In this document: piece by piece, positions 12,401-22,510 of the stretch
How the letters are laid out: every line of letters begins with the position of its first letter
Numbering within the stretch: position 1 is the stretch's first letter
DNA from: Schistocephalus solidus
Taxonomy: Eukaryota; Platyhelminthes; Cestoda; Diphyllobothriidea; Diphyllobothriidae
Assembly (NCBI GenBank): GCA_017591395.1
Contig: WEDG01007603.1
Span: forward strand, 1-64,000
DNA: 64,000 nt
Reading direction: 5' to 3'
The notes under the pieces: generated by a model
What the model saw: the letters and a program-made list of their open reading frames with translations, nothing else
Told to the model about the DNA's origin: nothing
The model's database searches: none
Program-made: the position numbers and the translations under genes

Positions 12401-15400
12401 CTCAAACAATGTAAGGACGGAAGGAAAAAAGAGCCAATTCTAGTGAAACCGTGTTAGAATCTGTACTCAAACTGTTGACTATTGGATAACCGCTAGACTT
12501 GGCATGACACTTATTCTTGAAAGATATTTAAGTGCGAATTCCAGTAAGACTATTGTGAAGCAACCACAGCACCATATTCCAGTCGCCCTGCTTTTGAACA
12601 GATGGTAGCATACCTATGTCATGAAATGTCAACCGAAGTTCTCAAATTATTTTTTTAGTCTTGAAAAAATTACTTAAGTAGGGTTGTCAGATTAATTATG
12701 GAGCAGCCAAAGCCCAAGATATTTAAGCGATGGTAGGATGTCGGCTTTTGAAGGAGTGCCATTCTGACCGTCGGCAAAAATCATACCCTGTAAAAATGGA
12801 TACTTAAGTAGTATGCATATTTATCATGAATTTTCGATACCCTTATTCATTTAAATATATTACATAGAAAGCCCGCACAAAATATTCTTTCTTGTACTCG
12901 TTTGGTATCCAATTACACCTTAAAATTTTATGATCAAACAACGAGTGTATTTCAGTTTTAAAAAAGTTTCTACTGATGAGACTTTTACGACCGTCAAATG
13001 CTCACTCATAATACATCGTATCCGTGGATTCAATAATGTTGGCTATGAGTGACAGTTCGACCGTCGATTTCGACGAGGTCCACCGTATGCTTTACACCAG
13101 GTGGCGCAAGGACTTGCGCGTGAATTAGTTTTAAGTGATAGTAACCTTGCGCTGCAGATACCGCATTCTCTCCTCCTCCCCCACCTGAGCCCGGTGTCAA
13201 GACAGAGTCAAGAAGACCGGAGATGGGAGAGGGCACAGGTGGCTGGCGCGGCCGGAGCCGCCCCTGGGTGTACCACCACACCAGGCTCGGATCCCATGGA
13301 GTGGGAGTGCCATAAAGGCCACATAAAGAAGGAGCCATTGCAGCCTGACTCTCAGTCCGCCAGTCACCCACTACACACAAAACACACAATTGGGCTGACC
13401 AGGCGGTCCGAGTTATCCCGTCAGTTGGCAACCTTCCAACCCACGGCTTTTAGCGCACCGTGATAGTTTCAAGCACCTCAGATTGTTTATAGTAAGTAAA
13501 ATGCGCTGAACAGTCGACCTCACTCTCTCCCCACCCCCCCATTAGACCACTGTCCGAGCCGGTCAGTTGCCTGATGTGGGAGTGGGCGCATTGGCTGACG
13601 GATCGAAGTACCCGTCTTCGCGCGCCACAGCAAGACCTGGCCCCCATAACTCCCACAACAGGATGTACTTACTCAGGGGATATGGAGGAGCCATCGCCGT
13701 CTGACTCCCAGTCCACTGGTCAGCAACTCGACACACACAGCACATACACTGAGCCGACGACGTTGTCTGGTGGAAGCGTCAGATTGGTAGCCTTCCCAGC
13801 CACGGTTTCTAGGACACCGTGATATACTTGGTAAATGGTGATTGTGAGGGTTTTTTCGATGCATTGGTGTAGATGGTGTGCGCTGATGTGGCTAAGCCTC
13901 CGGTGATTTACCGCAGGTTGTCGTGGAGGCGCATGTGTCCTATTAGACCCACGCGGTGTGTAAATGTGCGGGAGCAGTGAGGACAGTTGAGGCAGGCGTG
14001 ACAACTGTATGTCGAAGCCCCAGGCACTGGTTCACCAGCCTCCGTGCGACGGATTCGCAGGTGACCGACCAGGCCGATGGGTGAGTTGAAGTTGCGGGCG
14101 CATTGTGGGCAGGAGAAATCGGTAGAGGCTGGGAGGATGTCATTCATGGTAGTGGGGGTGGCAGGGGCGCTAAGAATGGCAGGAGCGGAGGGTGTGCATG
14201 GTGTATCGGTGTTGTCGGCATTGCAGTGAAGTCCGCTGTCATGGATGCGCATGCGACCGAATAGGCTCATGCGATGAGTAAATGCGCGAGGACAGTGAGG
14301 GCAGTGGAGGTGACGATCTCTGCTGTGTGATGGTGTTCCAGGCACTGGCTTACCGGTCTCTGTACGATGTGACCGACCAGGCCGATGCGTGAGGTGAATG
14401 TGCTGTCGCATTGAGTACAGCTTAGGAGAGATTCCTCATCACTGATGGCGGTGGTAGTGAAGGCGAAGGCGGTGGTGAAGGGAACAGGCGATGAGTAGAT
14501 GGATGTGGTCTCTATGATGGTGGGAGTAATGGAATTTATGCTAGGAGTGTAGGTGTGGGAGTCTGAAGGAGGCTTAGCCACATCAGCGCACACCATCTAC
14601 ACCAATGCATCGAAAAAACCCTCACAATCACCATTTACCAGAGTATATCACGGTGTCCTAGAAACCGTGGCTGAGAAGGCTACCAATCTGACGCTTCCAC
14701 CAGACAACGTCGTCGGCCCAGTGTATGTGCTGTGTGTGTCGAGTTGCTGACCAGTGGACTGGGAGTCAGACTACGATGGCTCCTCCATATCCCCTGAGTA
14801 AGTAAATCCTGTTGTGGGAGTTATAGGGGCCAGGTCTTGCTGTGGCGCGCGAAGACGGGTACGCCGATCCGTCAGCCAATGCGCCCACTCCCACATCAGG
14901 CAACTGACCAGCTCGGACAGTTGTCTGATGGTGGGGGTGGGGGAGAGAGTGAGGTCGACGGCTCAGCGCATATTCCTCACTATAAACAATCTGACGCGCT
15001 TGAAACTATCACGGTGCGCTAAAAGCCGTGTCTTGGAAGGTTGCCAACTGACGGGATAACTCGGACCGCCTGGTCAGCCCAATTGTGTGTTTTGTGTGTA
15101 GTGGGTGACTGGCGGACTGAGAGTCAGGCTGCAATGGCTCCTTCTTTATGTGGCCTTTATGGCACTCCCACTCCGTGGGATCCGAGCCAGGTGTGGTGGT
15201 ACGCCTAGGGGCGGCTCCGGCCACGCCAGCCACCTGCGCCCTCTCCCATCTCCGGTCTTCTCGACTCTGTCTTGACACCGGGCTCAGGTGGAGGAGGAGG
15301 AGAGAGTGCGGTAGCTGCAGCGCAAGGCTACTATCACTTAAAACTAATTCACGCGCAAGTCACCGTCCCTGCACCACCTGGTGTGGAGCATACGGTGAAC

Positions 15401-18400
15401 CTCGTCGAAATCGACATTCGAACTGTCGCATATACTGCATTCCTTATGGTAAATGCCCTGCAACTGGAGTTCGCATTTGGAAAAAGAGAGGGAGTAGGTT
15501 GCACGATCCAGCCACCCGCAGTGGGTACCATAGAGAGCTATTAAGTTGTTTAACCAGGTTAACTGGCGTCTTCAATTGCTGCATTTATCTGAAGATGGAC
15601 GGAGAACCAGCTCCAAAGTGCAGGTCCTGCGATGGACTTCTTTCCCTCAACTCTGGGAGATAATTCTTGTCCAAGCGTGTGTTAGCAATAGCGTTCAGTT
15701 TTCCGAGAAATACTGTGGGTTGGATGACACCGAGTATGTGGCAAGGGGAATATGGGTCGTTTGCTTGACTATAACAACTTTACATACGACGGTCATTTCT
15801 TGAGTTAACCACAAGGCCCAAAGACCTCCGGCGTTCATGTGCAAGTAGTAACTTAACAGTAGAATGGAGGCGGGGGGTTGTCATGAGGCATTGTAGAGAC
15901 CATTTGATGCGAAATCAGGAGGGAAAATTTATCATCATCTTATGTTCTACTGCCCCCCATGCGGTTGCGATAATGCCTAAATACAGACCGAGCTAATAGC
16001 AGAGGAAGTGATTTCGGAGTGCACCCTGGCCCTCTTCGACCACCAGAACCGCAGGTCAAAAATCATCTGCGCGTCCTAGGAGACTGTGTCGAGTTGGTTT
16101 TTACCTGACGGATTCGATACCCCTTCCCCCTCCAACTTGATAAAGTCGTATTGGTGGCAGCGCCAATGAGCTCACGAGGCAGGCGTCAGGATCTCGCGAA
16201 AACCACTACAGCCATTTTTATTTGATGACCTGAATGCGTCTAATGATGGTGGAAGCGTGAGAGCAAACTATCTCAAATGCGATATAGTATTTCACATAAA
16301 GGATTATTTTCAGACAATGTTAGTCCGAAATTTCGGTTTTCGATTGCCTCCCAGGCACAAAATCGAATGGGATTGATTGGATGGATGCTCGATGCAGGCA
16401 GATCCTCCTAGTTAATCAGCTATCATGACGAGTAGTCAGAAACCTCTGGAGGTATACAAAAAGTTTGCGACGAGCATCGTCTCAGGTAATAAGGTCATTC
16501 TTACTTCGTCCGCTTAGCAGCACCTTAGCTCCTAGATGTTAGAAATTGTTCGTTTCTACGTTGACAGGTCTAAATCACAAGGAGTGCCTTCTCCTAGCCT
16601 GATGAACAACGCGATAAGTTGTTGAAGCACGTATGAATAAATTGACACCACGAACTCCGCCATCGCCACCACTACCATCGTCATCGTTATCAATATTGCA
16701 ATCTTAGTCAGCTCATTTTTTACTCAGAAGCGTATTCCAAAACCTGATTTGAGCTTTCTAGTTTCGCTCTTAGTGGGGAAAGTAACTTCGAAATCGCGCC
16801 TTTACTAGGCATTCCTGTGGGTCTCTTGGGTAAGTATTGGCTTGTGTAGTCCTCGTTGGTTAGTTGGTGTCTAGGGCCGCAGGGATTAATAGGCGGAAAA
16901 TCAAACCAGGCAAACGACAGATGATGTATACACAGCACATTAAGAGATAGATGCAGGTAGGGGACCAACGTGCAACTGTTTAAAAAATGTTCGAAGGGAC
17001 GATTTGCGAGCAAGGCCCAAAGTGGCCTTGTTTGGATACATTGACACCTAACGCAATGTCAAGGAGACTAACATGAGCTCCCATACGACGCAAAACGATC
17101 TTGTCGTTGAAGAAAATCTTCCCACACCATCAAATAAACAATCTGAGCGGCTGTTTGGGACCCGCCTATGCAAAATATATTTAACAATCTTTAAAAATGT
17201 CAGAGTCAAGTACTATGATCTAACTTATGGTATTTGCGGGAACCGATGCACTCCGCAACCCTGGTTCAGTGGTTTAGACGAATAATAAGCGAGCTGGGTT
17301 ACTCACCCGACAACAGACTGTTGGTACTGGACGCTGAAATGTCCAAATATTCCTGGACTCTGGTATGCAAAGTCTGATGACCCACAGTTATCAGTACCGA
17401 GTGGATATCTGCTGCATGTCTAAACTGTGAAGTTTCGACCCAGGCGCTCGAGAAATCGAGATTCCGGGAGTCAACTCCCACCTCACCCTATACCACAGAA
17501 ACACTCGAGACTCCCCTGGGGGATAAGGTATGGCAATTGCCCTCTTACATCATTTGAAACATTCATTAATTGTGTGGGAACTGGTCAATGACTTGTTGGC
17601 TTACTTGAAACTAAAGGATCACTTTACAAACGTTTCCATCGTCTCCACGTGCGAATCATAAGAAGCGATAAAGGAGCTTTCTACTGGCAACTGCAAGAGT
17701 TAATTGAAAGACTGACGCACCGCGATCTGCTGACTGTCACCGGGGAGTGGAACAACTGCACCGGACCTGACAACTCCATCACCCTATAAGCTGCACTGGA
17801 CTTGGCCTTTAATGCAAAAATCCAGAGAAGATGCCGAAATCTGCCTACCTGGTATTCAAACAACGGCAATCAGACCAATAACGTCAGCGATATTCACGTC
17901 AGTTCAAGGTTCCGCATTCGGGTTGACGATAGCAGATCAGTTCAGGGTGCCGAAACTAACAACTCACATGATTTAAACCATGTTCCTGTACACATACACC
18001 CCAAACTCACCTTTATTCCTTCCATACACATATAGTACTGCGCATGATACCTTAATGATCCGAAATTACGACAAACCAACGCCCCTGAGACCTCGAGCAC
18101 AGATATCCGGTTTCACCTAACGACCCGAGTCGAAGAAGAAGAGATCAACAAATGATCATCATTGAACTCATCAGTATATGCGGTAACTGAAAAATTCCCG
18201 CCTTCACCCAGTGGTGTCATAATGACTAGATCGGCAGAAGATGCTTTCAGTTGTCTACCCATGCCGACTAATTCAGGTCTCGCGACGATGCCTCTGTTTG
18301 ACAACTTCGGAAATGGCAGTAAAAGTGTTTAGAAATGGCCGGAAAAATATTTGGCGGAAAAGAACGGCTTCGTAGAGCAAACCTCAAACGTAGGTGACAC

Positions 18401-21302
18401 TCGAAGACTACCAAATTCTCTGTCAAGTTAAGGATAGGCCCCCTGCACTGATTTGGTTCACGATATGAATGGCGACTTTATTGCGGACAGCTCCACCGAG
18501 GTCGAGCGCTAGCGTGTGCACTTCAAGCACCCTCTCAGCTTCGATGACCAGCCTATCACTCTCACTCTCCTCTGCATTACAGTTTTACCTCTTTACAGGG
18601 TCATATAACCTCACCAGATGAAGTCACCGATTCAGTAGAGAGGCTTCATAACAGGGCACCCAGAGAAAGGTATAATCGCTCAGAGATACAAGCCTTGTGT
18701 GAACACTCTGGCGCTCTATCTGTATGCAGTAACTGAGCAAGTGTGAGAATATGAGGTCGTTGGCGGATGGACGCTCACCGATAGGTTACGGGACGCACTC
18801 GTCCCATTCTACCTTGGGCTCACTCTTGAGCCCCGCCAGCAAGAGATCAGAGACTAGTATTACGGGCAGTGGAACAGAACCGACAAAGGGAGATTGGAAT
18901 GGCCATTTCTAGCTTATTAGCCGGCATCAGCAAGCCAGTGGTTCTTGATGATCGGGGCTCGAGCATTCTTATGCCTACCTTGATGAGGGGTGATAAGATA
19001 AAGTGTGAAAACTATCTCAACACAAGCTTCACCGGGGTTGTCTTAGTGGTCTCAGGATACTTCGGAGGGCGCGGACTAGAGGATAAGACCAAGCCAAGTC
19101 AGGTTGCGAGCTAGATGTGGATGCGCCGATCAGATATTCACACTTGAATTCCAGTATGACTAATAGCAACCGACGGCCATCTGCTTCAACGAGTTCGCTG
19201 CATCATTCGATTTGGTACACTGTCAGTCCCTATGGCGGATGTTCAAACTAGATGGCATGCGGGGAAAATTCATCACCATGATCGGCAATAACAAGAACAA
19301 TCCCACCGAACCATTCGATATTTCATCCGGCGTTCGATAAGGTTTATCCTGGCGCCCATTCTGTTCAACTACGCCAAAGAATGAATCCCCAGAAGGGTCC
19401 TCCACGCTTATAATGGTGTTGAATTTCCTTTCGGGCGCCTGCTGCCTGATCTCGACTATGCTGACCGTATCGCCCCGCCAGTTTTGGTAACCTGAACTGT
19501 GGTGGCGTTAGCAAATTAAGTCGCTAAATTGGTCGGCGTATTGGTCAGCGTCGCCTGACAACCATCCTTCGAGTGATATAGAGACCTGCTTTCAACGGAG
19601 GCAGTCAGCGCTCGCTGCGACCACATCTCGGGAAAAACGATCGACGAAAGACGACTGGGGTAATTTGGGCACGTTCTTCTTCGTCCGGCTCATGAGATCA
19701 GTTTTGCTGCTTTTGATCTGTCGTTTTTGCTCATCTGGAGGCATCCAAGAGAAGGTCAAACTCAAAACCTGACTCAACACATGGAAGTGATTCTTTGACT
19801 TTCCACATTTGGCATCTAGAACTGTAGGAATGAATTGATCGAGCTCTCTAGATCCAATGCTGCAAATCGTCACTTATAGAGAGGAACAATTCACGACTTC
19901 ATCGGGACCGGTTAGATCCTGCATGAGCACAGCTGTACCAAGGCTCCTTTACCAATTCATCCACCTACTCTTGCATTGACTGTGATTATATTTTCGGGTA
20001 AAATAAGTATAACGCGCAATGTTGAATTTGCAACGCCCCGGTCTACACACGTTTTGTGTTGCAACTTACCTTAGATTACTGTCTGCCACAATAACATTCA
20101 GGGACCTGTTCTACGTCCAGCTAGACAACGTCCACCTGTAGGGAGCACTCCCTCCCTAACAAAAACGCCAGCAAAACCAGTATAAAAGTCGAAAACCCTC
20201 CAAAACACCTGTTACTAGATGACAGGACTTGGACTTGCCGTTGGTGTGGAGACGACGGATAATGAGGAATAATCCGACTTGGATCAAATGAAAGCTGAAT
20301 ACACTTTGAAACTACCTTGGCATACTCAGTCCTTTTTGGGACTGCAGATCAGACTGCAATGATTCCATAACCAACCTCTTTGACGTCTGACACATGCCTT
20401 AACTCAGGGACAAAATAGATCTTTATGAGCGCCCTGCAGAGTCAGGAAATGAGGGGGAGGAGGGCACTGGTCAGAAAGGCTGTTTTGTATACAAGCACTA
20501 AGGCGGTGAGAGCCACGCAAATAAAGACAGCAAAAAATAAGCTCGAAGAGAAAAAGCTCAAAGGTAGAATTACCTGCATCATTGGTGCTAGACTTCGCCT
20601 CCTCAGTAGCCTCTTTTGGTATCGCCGAAAAAGAGAAGGCTGGTGTTGTTGAGGTAACGGCAGTATTTTTAGGCGCAGATAAGCCGAAACTAAATACAGG
20701 TTTTGGTAACTCGCTCGATGTGCTGGTCTGAGAAAATGAAAATGTGAAACCGCCATTCGGAAGGGAGGGCTTAAAGGAGGTTTGTGTTGATGGCGGGGCG
20801 GCCGTTGCCGAAGCTTGAAACTGAAGGGTTGGGAGCTGTTCTGATGCACCGGGCCCTGCTCAGAAGAAGTAACTGACTTTGGGCTATCCTCCGAGGTATC
20901 TGCTGATTTTTCAATAGACAGCAGATGCTTCGAGTAGTCGCCAAAGATTGGTGTCAGTATACAGTATGGGTCCTCAGACACGTGCTTGGTTATCCATGCC
21001 AAAAATTCTTTATTAAGGACAGACAATCTTGCTAGATAAGCGTCATTCGGGGGTTTTGGATCCGTAGTATCAGTCGTCGAGGAAGAGTTAGGGATCGTAG
21101 ACTTGGCAGCACCAAAAGCATCAAACGACTTAAAAATACCCAATTTGGTTGAAGATGGCTGGGTAGAATTTCTGCGCACCACCAAAATTTTTCGGGCCTT
21201 CAGAGTCTCCGGGTCGGCCTTTTCAAACTTCCCAGAGTCAGCTCGCTCTTCAGGCTCATCCCAATTTTCATAGTTAAGCTGCTTTTCAGCTCCTCGCTTC
21301 AT
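6199..21302 (-). CDS. NUP50: NUP50-like nucleoporin, four coding exons, one internal frame break
   Basis: Coding exons on the minus strand are 21302-20574, 11463-11391, 7965-7847 and 6422-6199. Splice phases agree at every junction (1, 2, 1), all introns are GT..AG, and the total is about 381 residues if one missing base in exon 1 is allowed for; human NUP50 is 468. NUP50 is a nuclear-pore and nuclear-basket protein that binds importin-alpha and Ran and helps release import cargo. Visible domains are an N-terminal KRGAEKQL..NWDEP motif (residues 2-17), a conserved segment AWITKHV..LTPIFGDY (about 100-125), FG repeats including FSFG (about 195), and a C-terminal Ran-binding domain (269-381) with LFYKK, LLVRADTNLG, NILLNIL and MLIRVK. 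The start is the ATG at 21302; upstream in-frame codons lack another ATG close by. An AATAAA overlaps the stop codon (6203-6198). Introns are 9.1, 3.4 and 1.4 kb and are full of repeats. The family call is very secure. Confidence 0.93.
6830..6901. repeat. GGTACTAG minisatellite bounded by G-runs
   Basis: The array repeats GGTACTAGGTACTAGG with poly-G runs of 8-10 at both ends, inside NUP50 intron 3. On the minus (transcribed) strand it is C-rich. Confidence 0.9.
7847..7965 (-). CDS. NUP50: NUP50 exon 3 (first half of Ran-binding domain)
   Basis: The acceptor is CTGTACAG and the donor GGTAAG. The exon is 119 nt, enters in phase 2 and leaves in phase 1. It encodes CKLFYKKADQWTERGLGNLH, then an IIPSDDQ segment and LLVRADTNLG. 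LFYKK, the GxGxLH type turn and LxVRADxxLG are the hallmarks of a RanBD1 fold. Confidence 0.92.
8560..9340 (+). mobile_element. RTE-ZF fragment in NUP50 intron 2 (linker region)
   Basis: The plus strand, antisense to NUP50, decodes in broken frames to the endonuclease-RT linker: RQQHNEEQISHLLAERNQLH, YADCNEMENFFVSIKSVCGP, ALARLLHRYP, and DLPTPP followed by SGFDAISIAAYKHG. It lacks both the endonuclease and RT cores. Confidence 0.75.
9848..9962 (-). mobile_element. tRNA-derived SINE (family A)
   Basis: On the minus strand it reads GGCCTCGTAGTTCAGTTGGC (A box), then GGTTCGAATCCCACC (B box), then a SINE body with CACAAGTGGGTCAGA. The same body follows the copies at 58.6-59.3 kb. The anticodon arm does not fold cleanly, so this is not a tRNA gene. 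Confidence 0.75.
9963..10743. other. AT-rich intron sequence, nothing recognised
   Basis: Part of NUP50 intron 2. Only short chance frames are visible. Confidence 0.5.
10744..10985. repeat. Dispersed repeat copy 1 (downstream of NUP50 exon 2)
   Basis: The stretch from GACCGGCCTGTCCACAT through AGATATTTAAGCGCAAACTC matches 12293-12560 in the same orientation over about 240 bases, with scattered differences and an insertion in copy 2. Non-coding. Confidence 0.8.
11391..11463 (-). CDS. NUP50: NUP50 exon 2 (acidic linker before Ran-binding domain)
   Basis: This 73-nt exon follows a T-rich tract ending in ATAG and stops at a GTGCGT donor. It enters in phase 1 and completes a Glu codon. It encodes DEEYVPPKPEVREIKEEGSV then FTM, and leaves in phase 2 to complete an Arg codon with exon 3. 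The acidic, PPKP-containing stretch matches the region just before the Ran-binding domain in NUP50 proteins. Confidence 0.88.
12293..12560. repeat. Dispersed repeat copy 2 (upstream of NUP50 exon 2)
   Basis: Direct-repeat partner of 10744-10985. The two copies flank the 73-nt exon 2, about 1.5 kb apart. The family is not recognised. Confidence 0.8.
12720..12800. repeat. Half-copy of the MITE at 5.5 kb
   Basis: GGTAGGATGTCGGCTTTTGAAG and the following bases match the terminal inverted repeat and subterminal region of 5495-5821. The opposite end could not be placed with confidence. Confidence 0.55.
13051..13905 (-). mobile_element. RTE-ZF 3' UTR, minus-strand copy (inverted-repeat arm 1)
   Basis: Collinear with the 3' UTR of the full copy (38358-39220). 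Its outer end GACAGTTCGACCGTCG is shared with 38358. It is followed leftwards by unrelated sequence, so this is the element's true 3' end. Non-coding. Confidence 0.85.
13906..14572 (-). mobile_element. RTE-ZF zinc-finger tail (decayed coding)
   Basis: The minus strand encodes decayed C2H2 units: CPHCPRAFTHRMSLFGRMRI (first His lost), CPQCARNFNSPIGLVGHLRI, CPHCSRTFTHRVGLIGHMRL and CTQCDSTFTSRIGLVGH. They are separated by Thr/Pro/Ser-rich linkers with GEPVPG. Frames shift several times. This is the C-terminal part of the retroelement protein, not a host zinc-finger gene. Confidence 0.8.
14573..15427 (+). mobile_element. RTE-ZF 3' UTR, plus-strand copy (inverted-repeat arm 2)
   Basis: Nearly the exact reverse complement of 13051-13905, ending CGAACTGTC at 15427. 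The zinc-finger segment 13906-14572 lies between the two arms. The junction near 14572 goes directly from zinc-finger linker to inverted 3' UTR. Confidence 0.88.
15428..17290. other. Unassigned NUP50 intron 1 sequence
   Basis: No recognisable exon, element or tandem repeat. Open stretches up to 97 codons (17013-16720, minus) resemble nothing I know. Confidence 0.4.
17300..19990 (+). mobile_element. Second RTE-like element, degraded, antisense in NUP50 intron 1
   Basis: Endonuclease traces on the plus strand are HFTNVSIVS (about 17622), LQELIERLTHRDLLTVTGEW (about 17690) and TWYSNNGNQTNNVSDIHVSS (about 17847), followed by EDSRSVQGAETNNSHDLNHV-like text. RT traces are MPTLMRGDKIKCENY (about 18970), LAPILFNYAKE (about 19350), FPFGRLLPDLDYADRIA (about 19430, a degenerate YADD box), and a tail with FGHVLLRPAHEISF (about 19660). 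There are many stops and shifts. It differs from RTE-ZF in motif wording and shows no zinc fingers. A SINE interrupts it at about 18740-18960. Confidence 0.75.
18740..18960 (-). mobile_element. SINE family B fragment inside the second RTE-like element
   Basis: The minus strand carries CTGATGCCGGCTAATAAGCT then AGAAATGGCCATTCC, shared with 22.1-22.4 kb and 54.5 kb. The flank GTTACGGGACGCACTCGTCCC matches 54277 onward. It separates the linker and RT parts of the host element. Confidence 0.65.
20574..21302 (-). CDS. NUP50: NUP50 exon 1 (N-terminal motif, central region, FG repeats)
   Basis: The exon runs from the ATG to a GTAATT donor at 20573-20568 and ends in phase 1 after Asp-Ala. The frame from the ATG holds the importin-binding type motif and the AWITKHV segment, then reaches QPFSF at about residue 160. 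From 20817 onward the nucleoporin-like composition (Ser/Thr/Ala-rich with FTFSF, FSFG and AFSF) continues in the next frame. One extra T in the run at 20818-20820 would join the two parts. The original frame stays open past this point but turns into Arg/His-rich sequence with no FG motif. Confidence 0.9.
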
Positions 21303-22139
21303 GTGGAACACAACGGAAGTTTACAAGAGGCAGGTATGCAGCTCCAATGGGGCTTAGACAAAGCGGCCAACTGCCCTAATTTGCAAAGAAACACAACAAG
21401 AATACAAAAAGGTGGATAGCAATGTAATTGGATAAAAAAACCCGAGTGCAGTATTACAGCAAGTATCCATATTGGGACTGTACCCACTGACGTAACATAA
21501 CGCACTCATGGAAAGTCGTGGAAAATCTAGCAGACATGAAAGAACATATAGACAAAGTGCAATAATTTTCGGAGATAAAGCTAACAAAAAAATCAAAATA
21601 GAGTATGTTATAAGCTTAAGAAGCATTAAAATGAAAGTATTAATAAGTTCAGATCAAGAGAAAGGCGTGAAAGGTTGAATAGCGCAATGAAGTTGTCAAG
21701 TAAGGTGAGTCGACTTGCGACAACAAACAGATACAGGCGTTGCAAATTGTAATCTTGACTCCTAGGTTGAGATGACGTCAAAACTAACGGCGATGGATGC
21801 TGAGAGGGGAAAAGAAAGCAATCCTTACTATATTTGTCCTTTCTCACGGACTGAGAATGATAAGAAACGACTCAGTCAAGCTAGACATTAGCTAATTCAG
21901 GCTAAGGAATAGGAGAATTCCAAGTTCCTACGAGGGGGGTCAGCGCGCCAATGAGGCGAACCAAACCTGGAAGGTGTGAAACTTGAAGGCGCTTGTGTGG
22001 TTCTCGTTTAACGTATTATAAATGCGGTATCATAATCGAAGTTTGTTGATCGGCACGCAATTTGAGGTCCGTCCAATCTATCAGTGAACATTGACGCGTA
22101 TTTGCTGGATATGGCTGATTTAGGAAAAAACAGGCAAAA
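21303..22139. other. NUP50 upstream region
   Basis: The promoter and 5' UTR should lie here, but no TATA or initiator pattern stands out. No exon is recognised. Confidence 0.4.
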
Positions 22140-22510
22140 GGGCACTTGAACAATACCGACAAAAACAAGGATGACTGGAATGACCATTTATGACTTATTA
22201 ACCGTCATTCGGCAGCAATACCCAACCGCAGGTAATGCACCACGCGAGGCTCGAATCCTCGACCTGATAATTAGAAGTGCAACGCTCTAACCATTGAGCC
22301 ACGAGCTCGTTGTCTTGTCGGTTAAGATCGGGAATATAGACTAATTGATAACGGCTTAAATGCCCAAAATGGCCATTCCAGTCTCCCTTATCTTTGCCAG
22401 CAATGCTCGCGGGCTAATAGCCGCTGTGCGGCTGCTCGCGGGGTTAGAGAATGAGCACCACGGTAGAACGGGAAGAGTGAGTACCGTAACGGATTGGTGA
22501 AGAGCCCATC
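22140..22510 (-). mobile_element. Composite SINE (family B): tRNA-like module between inverted arms
   Basis: On the minus strand a 5' module is followed by an A-box-like GTGGCTCAATGGTTAGAGC (complement of 22289-22307) and a B-box-like GAGGATTCGAGCCTCG (complement of 22237-22252). The module is bracketed by two inverted arms, 22168-22210 and 22345-22389, both versions of GACGGCTAATAAGCC..AAATGGCCATTCCAGTC. No clean tRNA cloverleaf is preserved. Confidence 0.7.

Noticed and set aside
12970..13000. Hammerhead ribozyme candidate (CTGATGAGAC...GTCAAA)
   Set aside because: The core G12 is missing after stem II and no second strand for stems I and III is visible.
13908..14411. A host C2H2 zinc-finger gene on the minus strand
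   Set aside because: The same fingers follow the reverse transcriptase in the full copy at 40 kb and in one open frame at 57.2-57.9 kb, and this copy ends in the element's 3' UTR.
20425..20652. Plus-strand 75-codon open stretch
   Set aside because: Antisense shadow of NUP50 exon 1 and its donor.
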